Of a DNA stretch of 64,000 nt, positions 8,780 through 17,977 are shown piece after piece. A program made the translations under genes and the position numbers. Where the stretch lies: NCBI GenBank assembly GCA_963696075.1, contig CAVOJD010000026.1, forward strand, positions 124,001 to 188,000, given 5' to 3'. Every line of letters begins with the position of its first letter. Position 1 is the stretch's first letter. The notes under the pieces were generated by a model. That model had not been told where the DNA came from and made no database searches. It saw only the letters and a program-made list of their open reading frames with translations. Source of the stretch: CAJQQK01 sp963696075. GTDB taxonomy: Bacteria; Pseudomonadota; Alphaproteobacteria; Rhizobiales; Hyphomicrobiaceae.

Positions 8780-10087
8780 GTGACGAAGCACACGAAAGGA
8801 CAACGCCCGGCGATCGAAACTCCGCTGGTCGAACCCGTAAATTCCCGCCGATCCTTCCTCAAGCAGGGGCTTCTCGCCGGTGGCGCATTGGTCGCCGGCA
8901 CAGCCGCCCTCAGAGCCGAAGGCGGCGATCCAGCCATCACCGAGACCCAGGAGTGGGCGCAGTATCTGGGCGAAGGCGTCGACGCCCGCCCCTACGGCAC
9001 ACCCTCCGAGTTCGAAAAGCATGTCGTGCGCCGCAACGTTGAATGGCTGACGGCCTCCGCCGAATCCTCGGTGAACTTCACACCACTCCACGAACTCGAC
9101 GGCATCATCACCCCCAACGGCCTGTGCTTCGAGCGTCACCACGGCGGCATCGCCAATGTTGATCCCGCCAAGTACCGGCTGATGATCAACGGCCTCGTCG
9201 ACAAGCCGATGGTCTTCACCCTCGACGACCTCAAGCGCTTCCCGCGCGAGAACCGCGTCTACTTCCTCGAGTGCGCCGCCAACTCCGGCATGGAATGGCG
9301 CGGCGCCCAGCTCAACGGCTGCCAGTTCACCCACGGCATGATCCACAACGTCATGTACACCGGCGTGCCCCTGAAACTGATCCTCGAGGAAGCCGGCCTC
9401 AAGACCAATGCCAAATGGCTGATGCCGGAAGGCGCCGATTCCTCCGGCATGAACCGTTCAATTCCCCTCGCCAAGGGCCTCGACGACTGCCTCGTCGCCT
9501 TCGCCATGAACGGCGAAGCGCTGCGCCCGGAACAGGGCTACCCCGTTCGCCTCGTCGTGCCGGGCTGGGAGGGCAACATGTGGGTCAAGTGGCTGCGCCG
9601 CATCGAAGTCGGCGACGAGCCATGGCACGCCCGCGAGGAAACCTCGAAATACACCGACCTCCTTGAGAACGGCATTGCGCGCCGCTTCACCTGGGAGATG
9701 GATGCCAAATCCGTCATCACCAATCCCTCGCCTCAGGCGCCCCTCAAGCACACCAAGGGCCAGACCGTCCTCACCGGCGTTGCCTGGTCCGGCCGCGGCA
9801 CCATCAAACGCGTCGACGTCACCCTCGACGGTGGCAAGAACTGGCAAACCGCCCGCCTTGACGGGCCGAGCCTGTCGAAGTCGATGCACCGGTTCTATTT
9901 CGATTTCGACTGGAACGGCAAACCGCTGCTCCTCCAGTCCCGCGCAATCGACTCGACCGGCTACGTGCAGCCGACCAAGGACCAGCTGCGCCACGCCCGC
10001 GGCACCAACTCGATCTACCACAACAACGGCATCCAGACGTGGCATGTCCGCGAGAATGGAACGGTGGAAAATGTTGAAGTCTCTTAA
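8780..10087 (+). CDS. soxC: Sulfane dehydrogenase molybdopterin subunit SoxC
   Basis: 435 residues from a GTG at 8780 with GGGAGC upstream. A Tat signal, NSRRSFLKQG (Arg23-Arg24), precedes a sulfite-oxidase-type molybdopterin domain; Cys165 in YFLECAANSG is the expected Mo ligand. A C-terminal Mo-co dimerisation domain follows (about residues 310-435). With SoxD it removes six electrons from the SoxY-bound sulfane sulfur, so thiosulfate can be fully oxidised to sulfate without sulfur globules. Its 3' end overlaps soxD by 17 nt. Confidence 0.94.
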   Translation: MTKHTKGQRPAIETPLVEPVNSRRSFLKQGLLAGGALVAGTAALRAEGGDPAITETQEWAQYLGEGVDARPYGTPSEFEKHVVRRNVEWLTASAESSVNFTPLHELDGIITPNGLCFERHHGGIANVDPAKYRLMINGLVDKPMVFTLDDLKRFPRENRVYFLECAANSGMEWRGAQLNGCQFTHGMIHNVMYTGVPLKLILEEAGLKTNAKWLMPEGADSSGMNRSIPLAKGLDDCLVAFAMNGEALRPEQGYPVRLVVPGWEGNMWVKWLRRIEVGDEPWHAREETSKYTDLLENGIARRFTWEMDAKSVITNPSPQAPLKHTKGQTVLTGVAWSGRGTIKRVDVTLDGGKNWQTARLDGPSLSKSMHRFYFDFDWNGKPLLLQSRAIDSTGYVQPTKDQLRHARGTNSIYHNNGIQTWHVRENGTVENVEVS

Positions 10088-10733
10088 ATTCGCAGCCGCC
10101 GCAGCGGCCCTCTCCCTCACGCTCGTCGCCACCGCTGAAGCTGGCAAGCTCGGCATTGGCCGCGAAGCCAAGCCCGCCGAAGTCAAGGCCTGGGACATCG
10201 ACGTGCGCCCTGATGGCCAGGGCCTCCCCCCTGGCAAAGGCAAAGTCGCGGACGGTGAAAAAATCTACAGCGAGCAGTGCGCCGCCTGCCACGGCGACTT
10301 CGGCGAAGGCATCGACCGTTGGCCCGTCCTCGTCGGCGGCAAGGGCACCTTGAAGAGCGACGATCCCGTCAAGACGATCGGCTCCTACTGGCCGTATCTC
10401 TCGACCGTCTACGACTACATCAACCGCGCCATGCCCTTCGGCAATGCCCAGTCGCTGAAGCCTGATGAGGTCTACGCGCTGACCGCCTACCTGCTCTACA
10501 TGAACGAGATCGTCGACGACGATCAGTTCGTGCTCTCGGACAAGAACTTCGCCTCGATCAAGATGCCGAACGAGAAAAACTTCACCGACGACGCGCGTCC
10601 CGATACCCCCCTTGCAAGCGAAAAAGAGCCTTGCATGAAGGACTGCAAGCCGGACGTGAAGATCACGGCGCACGCACGCGTCCTCGACGTGACACCCGAC
10701 GGCGGCGGGGAAAACAAGGTCAAGGTCGACTAG
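10071..10733 (+). CDS. soxD: Cytochrome c subunit SoxD of sulfane dehydrogenase
   Basis: 220 residues from ATG 10071, inside the end of soxC, with GGTGG upstream; this start gives a proper signal peptide (cleavage near AEA, residue 24). One heme motif, C70-A-A-C-H74, is present. Paracoccus SoxD is longer and diheme, so this is the shorter monoheme type. The tail holds a CMKDC pair near the C-terminus. It accepts electrons from SoxC and passes them to the respiratory chain. It is the last gene before a strong terminator. Confidence 0.9.
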   Translation: MLKSLKFAAAAAALSLTLVATAEAGKLGIGREAKPAEVKAWDIDVRPDGQGLPPGKGKVADGEKIYSEQCAACHGDFGEGIDRWPVLVGGKGTLKSDDPVKTIGSYWPYLSTVYDYINRAMPFGNAQSLKPDEVYALTAYLLYMNEIVDDDQFVLSDKNFASIKMPNEKNFTDDARPDTPLASEKEPCMKDCKPDVKITAHARVLDVTPDGGGENKVKVD

Positions 10734-10792
10734 GGCGCTCGCGATACCATCCGGCACTTTGGCTTGTGCGGGCGAAACAACGATGAGGGCGG

Positions 10793-10831
10793 ATGGCGGT
10801 CGCAGAGGGGAAGCATGCGACCGCCATTTTT
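10793..10831 (+). terminator. Rho-independent terminator of the sox structural operon
   Basis: ATGGCGGTCGCA (10793-10804) and TGCGACCGCCAT (10816-10827) form a perfect 12-bp stem with an 11-nt loop, and a run of five T (10827-10831) follows. It ends soxXYZABCD and separates it from the downstream cytochrome/flavoprotein pair. Confidence 0.85.
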
Positions 10832-10975
10832 GCATCGCCCCGTTTCGCAAATCCCGAGCCGGCCAACCGATGCAGGACACTTGATATGGAAGAATTCATA
10901 GGTTCTGATCTCGCAAACCGGCCGCGCTGCAACGATCGGACGAACAACAAGAACAGCGGTCATTGGGTGGAACGC

Positions 10976-11293
10976 ATGACTGTTTCTTTGCGCGCACTGG
11001 TCGCCGTTTCGTTGAGCTTGGCTTTGATCAGCGCAGTGCCGGCTGCCGCCCAGGACGTTGCCTACGGCGAATATCTCTCAAGCCAATGCACCACATGCCA
11101 CCAGCTCTCCGGCAAGGACAAAGGCATCCCCTCGATTATCGGCTGGGACGCGGAATCATTCGTCGCCGTGATGGGCTCCTACAAGCGCAAAGAGCGCGAG
11201 AACCAGGCCATGCAGACCATTGCAGCCTCAATGGGTGACGAAGAAATCGCAGCCCTTGCCGCCTACTTCGCAACCCTCAAGCCAAAAGAATAA
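10976..11293 (+). CDS. Small periplasmic cytochrome c, SoxE/FccA-like
   Basis: 105 residues from ATG 10976 (GGGTGGA upstream) with a signal peptide ending AAAQ (about residue 26). There is one heme motif, C38-T-T-C-H42, and a Met in MQTIAASM that could be the sixth ligand. Placed 58 nt before a flavocytochrome c sulfide dehydrogenase flavoprotein, it is probably its cytochrome partner (SoxE with SoxF, or FccA with FccB). The open frame upstream of 10976 has no export signal and overlaps the terminator, so it was not used. Confidence 0.8.
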   Translation: MTVSLRALVAVSLSLALISAVPAAAQDVAYGEYLSSQCTTCHQLSGKDKGIPSIIGWDAESFVAVMGSYKRKERENQAMQTIAASMGDEEIAALAAYFATLKPKE

Positions 11294-11351
11294 CGACTGC
11301 CCAAGCTGCCATTGTCCGATGGCCCAAAAAATACCATCAGGAGGAAACCAA

Positions 11352-12623
11352 ATGACCAAACTGACCAGACGCCAGTTTTCATTTCTTGCCGGCGGCGGCG
11401 TCGCCGCCACCACGCTTGGCATGCCCTTTATCGCCCGCGCCGCCAATCCGAAAGTCGTCGTCATTGGCGGCGGCGCCGGCGGCGGCACGGCTGCGCGCTA
11501 CATCGCCAAGGACTCCAAGGGCGCCGTCAACGTCACGCTGATCGAGCCGTCCAAGCAGTACTACACCTGCTTCTTCTCGAACCTCTACCTTGGCGGCTTC
11601 CGCGACTACGCCTCGATCGGCCACACCTATGAAAACATGGCCAAGGAAGGCGTCGGCGTCGTCCACGACTGGGCCGAAGCCATCGACCGCGACAACAAGG
11701 TCGTCCGCCTCGCCTCCGGCGGCGAAGTTCCCTACGACCGTCTTGTCGTCTCCCCGGGCATCGACATTCAGTACGACGCCGTCCCCGGCTACTCCGTCGA
11801 AGCATCGAACGTTATGCCCCACGCCTGGAAATCCGGCACCCAGGTCCAGATGCTCAAGGCGCGCATCGAAGCGATGCCCGAGGGCGGCACCTTCATCATG
11901 GTCGCCCCCCCGAACCCCTACCGCTGCCCGCCCGGCCCCTACGAACGCATCTCGATGATCGCCCACCTTCTCAAGGAGAAGAACCCGAAAGCGAAGATCA
12001 TCGTCCTTGATCCGAAGGAAAAGTTCTCGAAACAATCTCTCTTCCAGGAAGGCTGGGAGCGCCATTATTCAGGCATGGTCGAGTGGTTGCCAGGCTCCAT
12101 CACCGGCCCGATCGAGAACGTCGATGTCGCCAGCATGACCATCACCGCCGGTGGCGAGAAATACAAATGCGATGCCGCCTCCATCATTCCCGCCCAGAAG
12201 GCTGGCACAATCGCCCAAAAGGCAGGCCTCACCGACGATAAGGGCTGGTGCCCGATCAAGCCGGAAACCATGCAATCGGCGATGGATGAAAATATCCACG
12301 TTATCGGTGACGCCTCCGTTGCCTCCGCAATGCCGAAGTCGGCCTTCTCAGCCAACAGCCAGGCCAAGGTCGCAGCCAACGCCGTTCGCGGCGCGCTGAC
12401 CGGTTCGCGCGTCTTCCCCGCCCGCTTCGCCAACACCTGCTGGAGCCTGATTGCCACCAACGACGGCGTCAAGGTTGGTGCTGCCTACAAGGCCGGCGAA
12501 AAAGCGATCGAAGTGACCAGCAACTTCATCTCGAAGACCGGCGAAGACGCCGACCTCAGAAAGCAGACCTACGAAGAATTGGTCGGCTGGTACGATGGCA
12601 TCTCCAAAGATATCTTCGGCTGA
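11352..12623 (+). CDS. soxF: Flavocytochrome c sulfide dehydrogenase flavoprotein (SoxF/FccB)
   Basis: 423 residues from ATG 11352, with CAGGAGG upstream. A Tat signal, TRRQFSFLAGG, precedes an FAD-binding VVVIGGGAGGGTAARYI. Cys192 in NPYRCPPGPYER and Cys363 in NTCWSL match the redox-active Cys pair of this family, and C73 in YYTCFFSN is also conserved. It oxidises sulfide or persulfide in the periplasm and hands electrons to the upstream cytochrome. It is enhancing but not essential for Sox in Paracoccus (SoxF). A terminator follows directly. Confidence 0.9.
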   Translation: MTKLTRRQFSFLAGGGVAATTLGMPFIARAANPKVVVIGGGAGGGTAARYIAKDSKGAVNVTLIEPSKQYYTCFFSNLYLGGFRDYASIGHTYENMAKEGVGVVHDWAEAIDRDNKVVRLASGGEVPYDRLVVSPGIDIQYDAVPGYSVEASNVMPHAWKSGTQVQMLKARIEAMPEGGTFIMVAPPNPYRCPPGPYERISMIAHLLKEKNPKAKIIVLDPKEKFSKQSLFQEGWERHYSGMVEWLPGSITGPIENVDVASMTITAGGEKYKCDAASIIPAQKAGTIAQKAGLTDDKGWCPIKPETMQSAMDENIHVIGDASVASAMPKSAFSANSQAKVAANAVRGALTGSRVFPARFANTCWSLIATNDGVKVGAAYKAGEKAIEVTSNFISKTGEDADLRKQTYEELVGWYDGISKDIFG

Positions 12624-12641
12624 ACCAGCATAAACTGATCG

Positions 12642-12679
12642 GACGTGCGGCGGCATTCCTTGTGCCGCCGCACGTCTTT
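12642..12679 (+). terminator. Terminator after soxF-like gene
   Basis: GACGTGCGGCGGCA (12642-12655) pairs perfectly over 14 bp with the arm at 12663-12676; TTT follows. The loop is 7 nt. Confidence 0.75.
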
Positions 12680-12714
12680 CACGACCCCACTCGAATCCGT
12701 GACGAGGGCCCAAT

Positions 12715-13677
12715 ATGCGAAACCGCCAGAACCTGCCACTCCCCGGAACCGATACGCGCATCTCCCGGCGCACCGTCCTCGGCGGGGCCGCAGCCTCACT
12801 CGCTCTCCCCTTGCTGCCTGTCTCACGCGCCGCTGCAGCCGCTGGCACGATGACCGCCGGCCGCTTCAAGGTCACCACCCTGAGCGACGGCCACCTCACC
12901 TTGCCCACCACGATGCTTGCACCAAACATCGAGACGGCCGCGCGTGAAAAAGCTTTGGCGGCGGCCGGCCAGACCGGCGCCAACTATCGTTCTCCCTTGA
13001 ACGTCACCCTCTTGGAGTCGGACAAGGAGAAAGTCCTCCTCGACGCCGGCGCCGGTACCCGCTTTATGGCGAGCGCCGGCAAGCTCGAGGAAGCCCTGAG
13101 CGAGACCGGCATCGAGCTCGACCAGATCACCCACGTCATTTTCACCCACGCCCATCCCGACCATCTCTGGGGCACGATGAACGACTTCGACGAAGTCGCC
13201 TTCCCCGCCGCCTCCTTCCACATCTCGGAGACGGAATGGAACTTCTGGATGGCCGATGACGTCTTCACCAGGCTCGACGAACAACGCAAAGCCTTCGCCG
13301 CCGGCGCCCAGCGCAACCTCAAGGCCATCAAGGACAAGATCCAGACCTTCAAGCCCGGCGCCGAGATCCTGAACGGCATCCGCGCGATCGACACCTCCGG
13401 TCACACCCCCGGCCACGTCTCCCTCGAGGTTGGCGATGACAAGAGCCGTGTCGCGGTCCTCGGCGATGCCCTGACCCATCCGGTCATCTCCTTCGAATAC
13501 CCCGACTGGCGCACCGCCATGGATCAGGAACCGGACAAGGCAACCACAACCCGCAAGCGCCTCCTCGACCGGCTTTCTGCCGACAAGCACCACGTCATCG
13601 GATATCATCTCCCGGACCCCGGACTGGGGCGCGTCGTGCGCAAGGGCAACGGCTTTGCGTTCCAACCCATCGCCTGA
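12715..13677 (+). CDS. Tat-exported MBL-fold hydrolase in sox locus
   Basis: 320 residues. Twin Arg in ISRRTVLGGAA precedes a periplasmic metallo-beta-lactamase domain with THAHPDHLWG (H145, H147, D149, H150), DTSGHTPGH, LGDALTH and VIGYHLPDPGLG, a full set of dinuclear-metal ligands. The closest broad group is lactonase/quorum-quenching-like MBL hydrolases. A role in sulfur metabolism is possible given the context (MBL proteins recur beside sox genes), but the terminator upstream shows it is a separate transcription unit. The substrate cannot be told from sequence. Confidence 0.75.
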   Translation: MRNRQNLPLPGTDTRISRRTVLGGAAASLALPLLPVSRAAAAAGTMTAGRFKVTTLSDGHLTLPTTMLAPNIETAAREKALAAAGQTGANYRSPLNVTLLESDKEKVLLDAGAGTRFMASAGKLEEALSETGIELDQITHVIFTHAHPDHLWGTMNDFDEVAFPAASFHISETEWNFWMADDVFTRLDEQRKAFAAGAQRNLKAIKDKIQTFKPGAEILNGIRAIDTSGHTPGHVSLEVGDDKSRVAVLGDALTHPVISFEYPDWRTAMDQEPDKATTTRKRLLDRLSADKHHVIGYHLPDPGLGRVVRKGNGFAFQPIA

Positions 13678-13712
13678 ACCGATGGCAACCAAACCTTGAG
13701 GCCAAACCGACA

Positions 13713-15230
13713 ATGATCCCCCGGCACGGCCTCAAGCTTCTCATCACGGGCCTTTCCGCCGCCTGCGGCCTCGTCGTCGAAATCGTCGCGGGCCGCATGA
13801 TCGCGCCCTATCTCGGCATGTCGCTCTACACGTGGACGGCGATCATTTCCGTCGTCCTCGCAGGCTTCTCCGTCGGCCACTGGATCGGGGGACGCCTTGC
13901 CGGACGCCCGCCTGAAGCAGCCGTACGCGCCGTCGCCTGGAGCCTCATCGCCGCCGCCGGCTCAACCGCCCTCGCCCTCGTCCTGATCCGCGTGATCGCG
14001 CCGGCAACGACCGAATTGGGGCTTGCCCCTGTGCCAACCGTCCTGATCGTCACGGGCGCGCTCTTCTTCCTGCCGAGCCTGTTCGTTGGCATCCCCTCCC
14101 CCGTCCTCACCAAGCTCGCCGTCGACGAGGCGAGCCCGGCCGAAGCCGGCACCGTCATCGGCGCCTTCTACGCGATCGGCGCAATCGGCTCGATTGCCGG
14201 CACCCTGGCCGCCGGCTTCGTTTTCATTGCCTGGCTCGGCGTCACCGCAACCTTGATCCTCGTCGCGCTCCTCTACCTGGCCCAGGGCCTCGCCCTGCTG
14301 CTGACCGCCCCGCGCCAGGGCGTCGCCCACCTGGCTCTGCCCCTCGCCCTCATCACCCTTTCCGCCTCAGCCCTCACCCTCATCGCCACCCGCCTCGACG
14401 CCTTCAACGAGCCCTGCAAGATCGGCTCTGCCTATTACTGCGTCCGCGTCTTCGATGTCTCCCGCGATTACGCCACCCCCGCCCGCGTCATGGTCCTCGA
14501 CCACCTCGGCCACGGCATAAACCTGCGCGACCATCCCCGCCGCCTCGTCTCTCCCTATGTCGAGCTGCACGACATCTTCGCGCGCATTCATTCCGGCCGC
14601 GCATCACCGTTCCGCGTTTTCTTCATCGGCGGCGGCGCCTACACCCTGCCGCGCGCCTGGGCCGACGCCCGCCCCGATGCCCAACTCACCGTCGCCGAGA
14701 TCGACCCCTTCGTCACCCAAACGGCGGTCGACGAACTCTGGCTCAAGACCGGCGACAGGATCACCCCCGTCCATCGCGATGCCCGCGTTGCCCTCAACCA
14801 GCAATCGGAAAACCATTTCGATGTCATCGTTGGCGATGCCTTCCACGACATCGTAATCCCGCCACATCTTGTCACCGCCGAGTTCTTCGCCCTCACCGCC
14901 TCACGCCTCAAGCCAGACGGCATCTACCTGATGAATGTCGTCGACAACCGCGACAGCCCCCGCCTCGCGCTGTCGATCCTGAAATCCATGCGTGAAGCTT
15001 TCAAGGAAGTCGAAATCTGGCATTCGAATGATACGGGCAAGCGCGCCACCTATACCCTCGCCGGCCTCACGGCGCCGACCCCTTATGGCGAATTGCCCGC
15101 CCGCGCCTCGCCCGGCGTCCGCTTCACCCGCATCCCCCCCGAACGCCTGAAGGCCTTGAACGCGCGCCTGAACCCGATCCAGCTGAGCGATGACTACGCC
15201 CCGATTGACCGGCTGATCGGCATCAACTAG
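13713..15230 (+). CDS. Fused membrane (MFS-like) and spermidine-synthase-like protein
   Basis: 505 residues. The N-terminal 210 or so residues contain about seven or eight hydrophobic segments (SACGLVVEIVAGRMIAPYLG at the start), followed by a Rossmann aminopropyltransferase-like domain with TVAEIDPFVTQTAVD and DVIVGDAFHDIVIPPHL. Proteins of this architecture are widespread, and most lack evidence of making spermidine; the natural product is unknown. ATG 13713 is 35 nt after the MBL gene, so the two may be co-transcribed. Confidence 0.75.
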   Translation: MIPRHGLKLLITGLSAACGLVVEIVAGRMIAPYLGMSLYTWTAIISVVLAGFSVGHWIGGRLAGRPPEAAVRAVAWSLIAAAGSTALALVLIRVIAPATTELGLAPVPTVLIVTGALFFLPSLFVGIPSPVLTKLAVDEASPAEAGTVIGAFYAIGAIGSIAGTLAAGFVFIAWLGVTATLILVALLYLAQGLALLLTAPRQGVAHLALPLALITLSASALTLIATRLDAFNEPCKIGSAYYCVRVFDVSRDYATPARVMVLDHLGHGINLRDHPRRLVSPYVELHDIFARIHSGRASPFRVFFIGGGAYTLPRAWADARPDAQLTVAEIDPFVTQTAVDELWLKTGDRITPVHRDARVALNQQSENHFDVIVGDAFHDIVIPPHLVTAEFFALTASRLKPDGIYLMNVVDNRDSPRLALSILKSMREAFKEVEIWHSNDTGKRATYTLAGLTAPTPYGELPARASPGVRFTRIPPERLKALNARLNPIQLSDDYAPIDRLIGIN

Positions 15231-15302
15231 TCGATCCCCGCCCCGCGCCCCCTTTGACCAACCGCGCGCCTCGGTTCATCGTAGGCACCGAAGAATTCAT
15301 CT

Positions 15303-15322
15303 GCGCCCTTGCGGCGCGTTTT
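15303..15322 (+). terminator. Weak terminator-like hairpin
   Basis: GCGCC-CTTGC-GGCGC (15303-15317) followed by GTTTT sits between the spermidine-synthase-like gene and the first LLM gene. The stem is only 5 bp, so efficiency would be low. Confidence 0.35.
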
Positions 15323-15339
15323 CACGAGGATGGCGCACG

Positions 15340-16266
15340 ATGGGTGTCGCAATCGGTCTCGGATTGAGTGAATGCCCCTTCACGGACGCCAACGACTATT
15401 GGCGCTGGATCGACCTTTGCGAGCAGGGCGGGGTCGATTCCATGTGGCAGACCGACCGCCTCGTCGGCCCCCACCCCATGCTCGAGACATTGAGCGTCAT
15501 GGCAGCCCTTGCCGGGCGCACCAAGAAGCTCAAGTTCGGCATGAACGTCCTCTCCGCCGCCTTCCGCGACCCGGTCCTCGTTGCCAAGCAGTGCGCAACG
15601 ATCGACTTCCTCTCCTCTGGCCGCCTTCTGCCGGCCTTCGGCATCGGCAGCCCCAAGGCGCCCGAATGGGAGATGCTCTCAATCGACACCAAAGGCCGAG
15701 GATCACGAACGGACGAAGCCCTCGACATCATTCAGCGCCTCTGGCAGGGCGAAACCCTCGACTATGATGGGGAATACTTCACCATCCACGGCGCGCGCAT
15801 CGCCCCCCTCCCCGTTCAAGCAGCCCTGCCGCTTTGGATCGGCGGTGGCTCCAAAGCTGCCATCCGGCGCACTGCGCGCATCGGCACAGGCTGGATGGGC
15901 GGCGCGGAAACAGCCGAAGAAGCCGGCCGGATCGTGGCCGCGATCAAGACCGAACTCACCACCACCGGCCGCCACATCGACGACGATCACTACGGCACCA
16001 GCTTCCCCGCCTACATCGGCCCCCTCGACACACCGGTCATCGCAACCGCCATGCACGCCTACACCGAGCGCACCGGCCGCGACGCCAAGGCCGTCTTCGC
16101 CGTTGGCACACCGGCCGACCTCGTCGACCATATCGCAGCCTACGTCGAGGCCGGCGTCTTCAAGTTCGTCCTGCGCCCCATCGGCCGCGATGCCGACGAG
16201 ATGCTGGCGCAAACCCGCAAGATCATCGAAGATGTCATCCCGGCCGTAACGTCCCGTTTCGCCTGA
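15340..16266 (+). CDS. LLM-class flavin-dependent oxidoreductase
   Basis: 308 residues of the luciferase-like monooxygenase TIM-barrel family, using F420 or FMN. Recognisable parts are DSMWQTDRLVGPHPMLE, TKKLKFGMNVLSAAFRDPVLVAKQ, the FGIGSPKAPEWEML segment and LPLWIGGGSKAAIRRTARIG. ATG 15340 follows GAGGATG. A second LLM gene follows 56 nt later, so the pair probably forms an operon. The mechanism would be oxygen or hydride transfer on a carbon-nitrogen or carbonyl substrate; the substrate is not deducible. Confidence 0.8.
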   Translation: MGVAIGLGLSECPFTDANDYWRWIDLCEQGGVDSMWQTDRLVGPHPMLETLSVMAALAGRTKKLKFGMNVLSAAFRDPVLVAKQCATIDFLSSGRLLPAFGIGSPKAPEWEMLSIDTKGRGSRTDEALDIIQRLWQGETLDYDGEYFTIHGARIAPLPVQAALPLWIGGGSKAAIRRTARIGTGWMGGAETAEEAGRIVAAIKTELTTTGRHIDDDHYGTSFPAYIGPLDTPVIATAMHAYTERTGRDAKAVFAVGTPADLVDHIAAYVEAGVFKFVLRPIGRDADEMLAQTRKIIEDVIPAVTSRFA

Positions 16267-16322
16267 TCGGCCGAATACAATTGAGAGCGCCATAAGAGGC
16301 GCCGCAATCCCGAGGAAACGAC

Positions 16323-17174
16323 ATGAAAATTGGGCTTTCGATCCCCCTCCCCGCCTACACCATCGACCCCGCCTTCATGGGCCGAAAGGCGGAAGAACTG
16401 GGCTTCACCTCGATCTGGTATGCCGAGCACCCCGCCGTGCCGGTTGAAAGCTCAAGCCCCTTCCCCGCAACCGGCGGCGAAATTCCCTGGACCTATTCCC
16501 ACTTCACCGAGCCCTATATCGCGCTCGCCCGCGCCTCCGGCGTCACCTCAAAGATCAAGCTTGGCACCGGCATCACCCTGGTGCCCCAGCGCCACCCGAT
16601 GATCCTCGCCAAAGAGGTCGCAGCCCTCGACTTCCACTCAGGCGGCCGCTTCATCTTCGGCATCGGCACCGGCTGGCTCAGAGAAGAAGTCGAGATGTTC
16701 GGCGGCGACTTCCCCCGCCGCTGGACGCAAACCCGCGAGGCCCTCGACGCCATGAAGGCGGTCTGGTCCAACGACATCGGCGAGTTTCATGGCAAGTACT
16801 ACGACATCCCGCCCGTCCGCGTATTTCCCAAACCGGCGCAGAAACCGTATCCGCCGATCGTGATCGGCGGCGCGGCAGATCGCGTCCTGCAGCGTATCGT
16901 CGATCATGCCGATGGCTGGCTGCCAAACCGCGTCACACCGGACGAACTCAAGGGCCATCGCGCCGAACTCAACCGCCTTGCAACCGAGGCCGGCCGTGAT
17001 CCGACATCAATTCAGATCATCGTCTACGGCCAGGAACCCAACCGCGATCTTGCCGAAAACCTGATCGCGTCCGGCGCCGATGAGGTCATCATTCGTCCCC
17101 AACACGTCGAAACGGAATCCGAGATGGGCGCGCAACTGGAAGAGATCGCCAGCAAACTGATCGACAAGACCTAG
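16323..17174 (+). CDS. LLM-class flavin-dependent oxidoreductase (TIGR03619-like)
   Basis: 283 residues, same fold as the preceding gene but only distantly similar to it. Motifs: SIWYAEHPAVPVESSSPFP, KIKLGTGITLVPQRHPM, FIFGIGTGWLREEVEMFGGD and PYPPIVIGGAADRVLQRI. It resembles the probable F420-dependent TIGR03619 group. The ATG at 16323 is preceded by GAGGAAACG. The stop codon overlaps that of the convergent hydrolase gene by 4 nt (CTAG at 17171-17174), a compact convergent junction. Confidence 0.8.
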   Translation: MKIGLSIPLPAYTIDPAFMGRKAEELGFTSIWYAEHPAVPVESSSPFPATGGEIPWTYSHFTEPYIALARASGVTSKIKLGTGITLVPQRHPMILAKEVAALDFHSGGRFIFGIGTGWLREEVEMFGGDFPRRWTQTREALDAMKAVWSNDIGEFHGKYYDIPPVRVFPKPAQKPYPPIVIGGAADRVLQRIVDHADGWLPNRVTPDELKGHRAELNRLATEAGRDPTSIQIIVYGQEPNRDLAENLIASGADEVIIRPQHVETESEMGAQLEEIASKLIDKT

Positions 17175-17968
17175 CTCAGCTCACCCCTCATCCAATCCGC
17201 GATCAGCGCCGCCGTCTCGCTGGCCCGGGTGACCGGAAAATAGTGACCACCATGATCGAAAAGGTGGAGCCGGTTATCCGGGATCAGGCCCGCGAGTTCC
17301 TCCTGCAGATAGGCCGGCACGATCATGTCGTCCTCAGCGCCGAGGATCAGGCACCGCTCCCGGATCGCGCCGACCCGCTCACGGCAATCATGCGCAAGCA
17401 GCGCGCCGACCCGCTCGTCGATGATCGCAACCTGCGCTGCGTCGGGCACCTGATCGCCGGCCCGCGCCAGCATCTCGGGATTGGCATGATGCCACCGTGG
17501 CGGCGATGAAAACAGCGCCGCCAGTTCGACATAGGACTTCGGTGACACTTTGAGCAGGTCCCGGCGCGCGCCAAACAGCGTCGCAAGGAACGGGTCCGGC
17601 CCCGCCCACGTCCCACTGAGGATCAGGCCGGCCGCCGCGTCCGGGCGCATCAACGCCATCTCTTCCAGGATGGCACCACCCGTGGAATGCCCGCACAGAA
17701 CCGGCTTGCCGCCGCCCGCGGCATCAACGATCTCCCAGACGTCTTCTGCAAGCGTCCGCGTCGAGACCGGAACCGTGCCCCGTTCGCTGCCCCCAATCCC
17801 GCGTTGATCGAACCGGACGGTGCGCACTCCGTCTCCAAGGGCTGCAACCAGCGGTCGCCAGAACGCCCCCGTGCCGCCAAGCCCGCTGATCAGCACGAGG
17901 GTCTCTCCCTCGCCCGCCATGTCGACGCTCAGCCGCGCCCCGTCCCGCATCGTGATGCTGCTGGTCAT
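17171..17968 (-). CDS. Alpha/beta-fold hydrolase
   Basis: 265 residues. Oxyanion-hole sequence LISGLGGTGAFW; nucleophile elbow GHSTGG with Ser95; acid in GAEDDMIVP; His in FDHGGHYFP. Closest in style to RutD/carboxylester or 3-oxoadipate-lactonase type hydrolases. It lies 9 nt after the NIPSNAP gene and runs in the same leftward unit as the cupin gene, opposite the two LLM oxidoreductases, so it may act on their product (inference). Confidence 0.8.
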   Translation of the reverse strand: MTSSITMRDGARLSVDMAGEGETLVLISGLGGTGAFWRPLVAALGDGVRTVRFDQRGIGGSERGTVPVSTRTLAEDVWEIVDAAGGGKPVLCGHSTGGAILEEMALMRPDAAAGLILSGTWAGPDPFLATLFGARRDLLKVSPKSYVELAALFSSPPRWHHANPEMLARAGDQVPDAAQVAIIDERVGALLAHDCRERVGAIRERCLILGAEDDMIVPAYLQEELAGLIPDNRLHLFDHGGHYFPVTRASETAALIADWMRGELS

Positions 17969-17977
17969 GAGATCGCC

